Source of the DNA: Patescibacteria group bacterium
GTDB taxonomy: Bacteria; Patescibacteriota; Gracilibacteria; Peribacterales; Peribacteraceae
DNA length: 64,000 nucleotides
Direction of reading: 5' to 3'
NCBI GenBank assembly: GCA_023263945.1
Contig: JALQTW010000002.1
Coordinates: 244,339 to 308,338, forward strand
Part shown: in pieces, positions 58,720 to 64,000 of the stretch
Position numbering within the stretch: position 1 is the stretch's first letter
How the letters are laid out: every line of letters starts with the position of its first letter
Program-made: the position numbers and the translations under genes
Notes under the pieces: generated by a model
Database searches by the model: none
What the model saw: only the letters and a program-made list of their open reading frames with translations
Told to the model about the DNA's origin: nothing

Positions 58720-60351
58720 CTATCGTAATGCATTGATCGCTGCCTTCAGTTGCTGGTCTGGAGTTGCGGTATCAGTGGTGACAATATCCGGCTGCACGCC
58801 GATTTTGTCGATAGTACGGCCAAGGGGTGTCAGCCATTCGCCGATGGTGATCTTCAGCGCTTCACCACTTTGAAAGGTCAACACCTCCTGCACGGTTCCT
58901 TTGCCATACGTTTTTGTGCCCACGATCTTTGCCCGTTTGTAATCCTGCAATGCACCAGCAACAATTTCAGAAGCGCTCGCGGAACCATTATTGACAAGAA
59001 CTACCACGGGTATATCGGCATCAATGATAGGGGTGAAATCCGTGAGTTCTTTCGATATCCCATTTTTCCCTTTCACAAGAGCCACGACAGAATTCTTAGG
59101 GACAAAGGCACTTACCAGCATGTCTGCCGCATGGAGCAAGCCTCCTGGATTATTGCGGAGATCCACAACAATGCCACTGGGATTCTTCGCGGCGACTTTC
59201 TCCATGACAGAACGAATATTCGCATCAGTCGTATCACCAAATTGGGCAAGTTTTACAATAACAAGAGAGCCCTGCGAAGAAATATCAATTTCTGGGATGC
59301 TGATGGTATCCCGCACTACAGTAACATTCATCGAAGAAGAACCGCGTTGGATGAGAAGATTCACCGATGTTCCCTTCTTCCCACGGATGTAACTCACGGC
59401 AAGATCTAACGGAAGTCCCGTGAGGGTTGTGTTATCTGCTTTCAGAATGATGTCTCCTGGAAGAAGGCCTGCTTTCTCCGCGGGAGAATTGGGAAGAGGA
59501 GTAACAATGACAATCGACCCTGACTGCACTTCCACATGCGCACCAATACCCGTAAGCTCTCCTTTAATCTGCGTCTGGAATTGATCTGCCTGAACAGGTC
59601 TAAAGAATGTGGTGTACGGGTCCCCCAAGCTGTTCACCATTCCTTCAATCATCTTGTAACTTGCTTCTCGTTCATCAATGGAACTGGAACGGAGGTAATC
59701 GCGCTGCAAAAGTTGCCAGACCGCTTGAATGAGCTCTGCATTAGGAACCTGTGTGGAAGGAGAGTTTATCTGCGGTGGCAGGACATCAATCTTTATCTTC
59801 ACTTTCTGTTTCACAGGATTTTGATTCGTTGCACTTTGCAAAAGAGAAAGTGCTTCCGTTCCCGTGAGATTTCGTGTGACACCGAAATACGTTGCCCTGA
59901 GCGGTGTGAGCCATTTTCGGGCTACCGCATTCTGCATGGCACGAAGGAGAAGAGGATCTTTCGTGCGGCTGTCACGGAACTTTTTAACATCCGCAGTATC
60001 GTGTGCATTTGTAAGGGCAGTGAGAATAATGATGGCCTCACCACGGGTAATGGGCTTTGTGAAATCGGTCTGAGCATCCGGGAATATTCCCTCCAATACA
60101 TCGCGATCTTCAAGAGCACAAAGAATTTTCTGAGACCGGACTGAAACAGTTTTATAGGAAAGATCACACTCCCCTTTCATTGCAATATCCATGGACTTGA
60201 GTGTCCATTCCAAAAATTCGATGCGACTCACAGACCGTGATTTCGTGTTCACAAACTCGGTGGGATTTGCTGCCCATGCAGGGAGCGATGTCCCAAAAAG
60301 AGATGCAACAAGAAGAGAGCAAAAGAACCGTTTCACAGACACAGAAGGCAT
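58720..60351 (-). CDS. C-terminal processing protease (S41, CtpA family) with SLH-like N-terminus
   Basis: 543 residues from MPSVSVKRFFCSLLVASLF (signal peptide ending LPAWA). This start was preferred because TACGAT overlaps the upstream in-frame ATGs. SLH-like repeats (about 27-150: VSRIEFLEWTLKSMD, ITRGEAIIILTALTN) precede a PDZ domain (GIGAHVEVQSGSIVIV, GLLPGDIILKADN). The S41 core has catalytic Ser in NNGSASASEIVAG (about 459) and Lys in GTKTYGKGTVQ. It should cleave exported proteins from their C-termini near the wall. Confidence 0.9.
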   Translation of the reverse strand: MPSVSVKRFFCSLLVASLFGTSLPAWAANPTEFVNTKSRSVSRIEFLEWTLKSMDIAMKGECDLSYKTVSVRSQKILCALEDRDVLEGIFPDAQTDFTKPITRGEAIIILTALTNAHDTADVKKFRDSRTKDPLLLRAMQNAVARKWLTPLRATYFGVTRNLTGTEALSLLQSATNQNPVKQKVKIKIDVLPPQINSPSTQVPNAELIQAVWQLLQRDYLRSSSIDEREASYKMIEGMVNSLGDPYTTFFRPVQADQFQTQIKGELTGIGAHVEVQSGSIVIVTPLPNSPAEKAGLLPGDIILKADNTTLTGLPLDLAVSYIRGKKGTSVNLLIQRGSSSMNVTVVRDTISIPEIDISSQGSLVIVKLAQFGDTTDANIRSVMEKVAAKNPSGIVVDLRNNPGGLLHAADMLVSAFVPKNSVVALVKGKNGISKELTDFTPIIDADIPVVVLVNNGSASASEIVAGALQDYKRAKIVGTKTYGKGTVQEVLTFQSGEALKITIGEWLTPLGRTIDKIGVQPDIVTTDTATPDQQLKAAINALR

Positions 60352-60416
60352 TCTTTTTGAGGGGGAAAGAAGCCGACTCATCGTAGCGGCCGGCACCCCA
60401 CATTGCCACTCCTTTC

Positions 60417-62168
60417 TTAAGAATTGGTTAAGGGTGGCGGTGCCGGAATAACAGGAGAAGCGGTGATAAACGTCTGGCTTTGAACCCGCTGTCCAAACTG
60501 TTTTTGTGCGCTATCTTTAGAAAGAAGCCACAGAAGAAGCCACACTCCTCCCACAATATAGAGAATAGAAGGAAGGAGAATGATGGAAATATTGCTGAGG
60601 AAAGATCCATCAGCAGAGCCCAGGAGTTCTCCAATGGTGGAAGGATTTCCCGGGAGAACACTTGGAAGAGAGACGATGAAATCGAACGCGGCATGGAGGC
60701 CGATGGCAAGGAAGAGCCCCTGGATCATCATTTCACGTTCGAAGATAGTATCTGGCTTCATGGCAAGCACCTGATGCAACCACTGAATGGCAGGATGTCT
60801 CTTGCCGTTTGCATATTCCGCTTTCAGAAGGGGGGACGCAAAAAAGGCCTGAGCAAAGAAGAATCCCATAATGCCCGTAGAGAGAATGTGCACCATGTTT
60901 GTGAGGACGGAACGTCCGAAGACATTGCCGATGAACTGACCCCATTCGGGCGTGGAAGGATGAATGAGGTACTGTAGAACGAAGCCCACAAAGTAATTGG
61001 GATTCATGAGGTTTTCTCCAAAGGCAAAGCCAATAGCCACAATGATGGCAAGCTGGAGGACATCGTTCACAGAGGCAAAGAATGATTCTCCACTATGTTT
61101 CAACACCCAAAATTTGCTGACCTCTTCAATAAGTCCCACCACGATGTACGTGACAAGGGTCACCAGGATGGTGGATTGCACACCTGTGACGGAACTGAAG
61201 ACACTCTGTTGAACGAAATTCTGGGATGATGCACTAAAGTTAATGGGAACAATCTTAAAGAGGAAGAAGTCGAATTCAATGGAATGACGGACCAGGGCAT
61301 CGTAGAAGAGAATAGGAACTATGGAGAGAATGCCAGAGAAGAAGGCAAGCAAGACATAACTGAGTCGTTCCTTGTGGTAACTCAAAAACAACTTGCACCA
61401 GAGCGCTACGGGAATGAACGCCACAATGGCAGCAAGACCTGTTGCCAACATTTCTTCATGCGTTTTCTGTTGAAGCAACGTATATGTCACCCAGAAAATG
61501 AATGTTGCAAGAACGGTCGCTTTGATGCGTGCACTCCAGGGACCAAAGAGAAATCTCCATCCTGTAATCACGCATGTAATACCAAGTGCCAAGAGAAAGG
61601 GGTCTTGTTTCACGCCGGTTTGGAAAAACGCGAAGCTGAATCCAATGAGCACCCATGTGACAATAGTCCCCATGATGAACGCAAAGAGGAGTGGGTGTTG
61701 TTCGCGACGAGCATGGAAGCGTGAGCGATCAAAAACGCCAAACGCGGCAAATGCAAGGAGGACGGTGACGATGCGATGGACAAGGTTTGAACTTCCAAAA
61801 AGAGCATTCAGTGGAAGAACTTTGGAGAACGTATCAGCAGACAACACGATGAGTGCGGCCGTGACGATGATGGCCCCCATGATGACGCTGATATCCGGAA
61901 GATACGGATGTTTCTTTTCAACCGCCGCGAGCGACTGCGTGTTATAGACCGTGGAAACGTTTAAGACACCCACCCACACACGCACCAGGAAGAGCGTGAT
62001 GATAATGGCCACGGAAAAGAGCAGAACCGCAAGTGACACAGATCCTGCTTCCATGCTCACGTTCGTTTCAAACCCTAAGGGAAGGTCTGCAGCAGAGACG
62101 CTCACAGGCAGAAGCGCTGTGAGAAGGCCCAGAAACCGCAGAGGAATGAGGTATAGATGTGTGTTCAT
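60417..62168 (-). CDS. PrsW-family glutamic intramembrane protease
   Basis: 583 residues with a signal-like N-terminus and about thirteen hydrophobic segments. The family motifs are GLIEEVSKFWVLK (about 346-358, two adjacent Glu), FAFGENLMNPNYF and GLHAAFDFIVS (about 495), which place the catalytic Glu and His residues inside the membrane. PrsW cleaves anti-sigma factors in Bacillus; the substrate here is unknown. Length is nearly double the usual because of an N-terminal membrane region. TATAAT lies 11 nt before the ATG. Confidence 0.82.
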   Translation of the reverse strand: MNTHLYLIPLRFLGLLTALLPVSVSAADLPLGFETNVSMEAGSVSLAVLLFSVAIIITLFLVRVWVGVLNVSTVYNTQSLAAVEKKHPYLPDISVIMGAIIVTAALIVLSADTFSKVLPLNALFGSSNLVHRIVTVLLAFAAFGVFDRSRFHARREQHPLLFAFIMGTIVTWVLIGFSFAFFQTGVKQDPFLLALGITCVITGWRFLFGPWSARIKATVLATFIFWVTYTLLQQKTHEEMLATGLAAIVAFIPVALWCKLFLSYHKERLSYVLLAFFSGILSIVPILFYDALVRHSIEFDFFLFKIVPINFSASSQNFVQQSVFSSVTGVQSTILVTLVTYIVVGLIEEVSKFWVLKHSGESFFASVNDVLQLAIIVAIGFAFGENLMNPNYFVGFVLQYLIHPSTPEWGQFIGNVFGRSVLTNMVHILSTGIMGFFFAQAFFASPLLKAEYANGKRHPAIQWLHQVLAMKPDTIFEREMMIQGLFLAIGLHAAFDFIVSLPSVLPGNPSTIGELLGSADGSFLSNISIILLPSILYIVGGVWLLLWLLSKDSAQKQFGQRVQSQTFITASPVIPAPPPLTNS

Positions 62169-62222
62169 GAAATCTCTTGATTATAGCATAAAATGGCTTA
62201 AAACGGAAGTTCTCTGGAGGTC

Positions 62223-62265
62223 TCTAAATGTATTTAGACAACTCTTCTAGGAGAGTGTCGTTTTT
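62223..62265. promoter_or_regulatory. Palindrome and T-tailed hairpin between divergent genes
   Basis: TCTAAAT-GT-ATTTAGA (62223-62238) is a perfect palindrome. ACTCT-TCTAGG-AGAGT, extended by GAC/GTC with one bulge, ends in TTTTT (to 62265). This could be an operator plus attenuator, or the end of a small RNA. The rest of 62169-62335 holds no gene. Confidence 0.35.
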
Positions 62266-62335
62266 AAATTTTTGCCTTTCCAGAGGGTAAAATCTAATAT
62301 TGTACAAATTTTTTGCCTCTTCTTTTCTCTCTCCC

Positions 62336-63625
62336 ATGTTTCGAACTCTCCCCTCTTCGAGTTCTCTTATTCTTCGCTTCGCCACTATTCTTTCTGCATC
62401 GTTCTTCTGCATTGCTCATGCGGATGCAGCAAACCGCTACTGGGTAGGCACAACGAACAGATGGGAAACAACCGCCAACTGGGCAGCAACATCCGGAGGG
62501 GCAGGCGGACAAACGGTTCCTGGTTCTAGTGACATCGCCATCTTCGATGGAGGAGGTTCATCCGACGTGCTCCTACGCAGTGCCGTAAGTGTGCAAGGAC
62601 TCCTTCTTGCCAGCACCACAACAAAAACGGTGACCGTGGGGACAGGCTCCTTCGTCATCGGTTCGTCCAATCTACGTGTTGGTGCAGGAACGCTTCGTGG
62701 AACAGGACGGCCACTGCGTGTTGCAGGATCTTTGACACAAACGGGAGGATTCATTACTGAAGCAAGCAATGTACTTTCCGTTTCGGGCAGTCTTTCCATC
62801 ACAACAGGGGGGATTTTTCAATCGACAGGCACCATTATTTTCAGTGGGAACACGAACCAAAATTTTGTTATCGATGCAACTGCCAATGTACTTATTGGCC
62901 AGTTTGTTCTTCGTAATACCGGGACAGCGGGCAATAATTTGGTGACGATCAATTGTAGTAACTTCGCGACGCATGTATGCGCATCAGGAGATGAGGGATT
63001 ATATTCTGGTGGCATGACAGTGACTCAGGGGAATTTGGATCTTGCCACATACTCTCAGATTCTTATCATGCTTGACAGTAATTTTACGGTTGCAAACAAT
63101 GCTTCCGCTTCTGCAACCTTTGGAAATGGTGGGCTGGCGTTATCTGGAAGTGTGACGGTCGGGACCGCGGCCAGTGTTACGTTTGGCAATAATGCAGGTA
63201 TTACATTTGGTGGAACGGGAACCATGACCATCAATTTGAATGGAGCAAGCATTCCCGATATAACAGTTGCAACTCAGGACAGTGTACCGGGGTTGAACGG
63301 TTGTCCGAAATTTGTTTTAGCGAACAATCTCCTCATTACGCACCTCTTTACGAACAGCTGCACAGTGCAACTGTCCACGCATACCCTTGCCGCTACAGGT
63401 GCCGATATCATCAATGTGGGAACAATAACACTGCAGTCCGGGAAATATGTGAATGCCGGAACAGGATTTCTCCTCTATAACGACACCTACACAACTTCTC
63501 TTTCAAGTGTAGGCATAGGGAATCGGCTCTATGTGTCCATTCGGGACTACAGCAGGAATCTCATAGGGACATCTACCGAGTCATTAGTCATTCACTATAG
63601 CGCTGACCACGTCAGAAGGAGATAG
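62336..63625 (+). CDS. 5' part of a frameshifted, beta-rich SLH surface protein
   Basis: About 429 residues from MFRTLPSSSSLILRFATILSASF, a signal peptide ending near AHADAA. The mature part opens NRYWVGTTNRWETTANWA and continues with strands in an autotransporter-like or G8/passenger style (SLTQTGGFITEAS, SVSGSLSITTGG, GNGGLALSGSVTVG). The frame ends at TAG 63625, but the sequence clearly goes on in another frame from about 63606 (see next entry). Skipping one C in GACCACG (about 63605-63611) would restore it. It may be a sequencing or assembly error, a recent mutation or, less likely, programmed frameshifting. Confidence 0.7.
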   Translation: MFRTLPSSSSLILRFATILSASFFCIAHADAANRYWVGTTNRWETTANWAATSGGAGGQTVPGSSDIAIFDGGGSSDVLLRSAVSVQGLLLASTTTKTVTVGTGSFVIGSSNLRVGAGTLRGTGRPLRVAGSLTQTGGFITEASNVLSVSGSLSITTGGIFQSTGTIIFSGNTNQNFVIDATANVLIGQFVLRNTGTAGNNLVTINCSNFATHVCASGDEGLYSGGMTVTQGNLDLATYSQILIMLDSNFTVANNASASATFGNGGLALSGSVTVGTAASVTFGNNAGITFGGTGTMTINLNGASIPDITVATQDSVPGLNGCPKFVLANNLLITHLFTNSCTVQLSTHTLAATGADIINVGTITLQSGKYVNAGTGFLLYNDTYTTSLSSVGIGNRLYVSIRDYSRNLIGTSTESLVIHYSADHVRRR

Positions 63626-64000
63626 TGAAACATTGACGTTGAATGAAGCATATGTGAACGGATACCTCGGTATCCAAAATATTTATGGATACTTCCGGAA
63701 TTCCATCGGTACAACACAGGACTCTTCCGTCACCGTGGGAGATGGCATCATTCAGCTCCTTGGAAATTCCACCACCGTGACACTCACCTATACGGATCCC
63801 GTCGATGGTCTTTCCAATACGACAAGCGTCACTCTCTCCCGCAGTGCATCAACATCCTCCACAGCATCAAGTGGAGGGGGAGGAGGCGGTAGTCGTAGAA
63901 CACTTCCTGGAACGTCTTCCTCTTCAGCTTCCTCTGTCTCGTCTGCATCTTCGTCATCTTCATCATCCTCTTCCAAGGGCTTCAAGGATGTCCCCTCCAA
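63588..64000 (+). CDS. 3' part of the frameshifted surface protein, cut by the window edge
   Basis: The frame is shifted by one base from the preceding entry and is preceded by a stop at 63585-63587. It reads TSEGDSETLTLNEAYVNGYL, then DSSVTVGDGIIQLLGNS. A Gly and Ser linker follows, then GFKDVPS at the edge, which is the opening of an SLH repeat. The protein as a whole would be an SLH-anchored surface protein like those at 3136 and 41067. Confidence 0.65.

Noticed and set aside
16173-58724. CRISPR arrays
   Set aside because: The tandem units are 7-8 nt, without spacers of constant length, and no cas genes are present; these are short-period arrays, not CRISPR.
63600-63625. Programmed ribosomal frameshift
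   Set aside because: No slippery heptamer, rare-codon stall or stimulating structure is evident; an indel is more likely.
63788-64000. Minus-strand acidic 70-residue frame at the window end
   Set aside because: It is the complement of the poly-Ser linker of the surface protein; low complexity only.

Overview
The window looks like a chromosomal segment of a Candidate Phyla Radiation (Patescibacteria) bacterium, most likely of the Peregrinibacteria/Peribacteria type. The pointers are many surface proteins with poly-Ser linkers, SLH, dockerin and cohesin-like domains, an eight-cysteine-cluster domain, a degenerate secretome around a type IV pilus locus, a DUF87/VirD4-like ATPase with membrane segments, and compact genes with few defence or transport functions. 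This lineage call is inference; there is no rRNA here. TGA is an ordinary stop (several ATGA stop/start junctions), so the recoded Gracilibacteria-type code is excluded.

Layout. 1-3110: dockerin-like, cohesin/FN3 and cupredoxin-like surface proteins, then a small zinc-ribbon protein with a strong promoter and terminator. 3136-8116: SLH/TIMP-like protein, tRNA-Tyr with a broken partial copy beside it, an apparent structured ncRNA, an RmlD/NRS-ER-like sugar reductase and a beta-helix surface protein. 8165-19507: housekeeping block (ftsK, rdgB, a UvrD-like helicase-nuclease, rpoD with a C-terminal zinc ribbon, dnaG, an RsmB-like methyltransferase). 19549-26580: leuS carrying an in-frame IS200/IS605-type transposase domain, two GNAT proteins, der and a LOG-family protein. 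27143-30781: esterase, mltG-like gene, paralogous coiled-coil proteins, ybaB. 30866-37567: VirD4-like ATPase + double-receiver regulator + histidine kinase operon, and an NHL-repeat surface protein. 37653-50927: type IV pilus operon (pilB, pilC, pseudopilins, a pilM-like gene) interrupted by an AT-richer SLH/propeller gene. 51019-64000: RlpA-like and 3D-domain cell wall proteins, an asparaginase-family enzyme, carB, bS21, a C-terminal processing protease, a PrsW-type protease and a frameshifted surface protein running off the window.

Three patterns cut across the annotation. (1) Locus-specific arrays with a 7-nt period, often as two opposed arms, sit at gene ends and supply stop codons. They also lie in frame inside leuS and the RsmB-like gene, and form the leader of one prepilin. 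(2) At least twenty genes have a -10 box (TAnnnT) ending 6-9 nt before the start codon, so most mRNAs here are probably leaderless; this was used to choose starts. (3) leuS contains a transposase domain with intact HUH and Tyr residues plus its palindromic end, all in frame.
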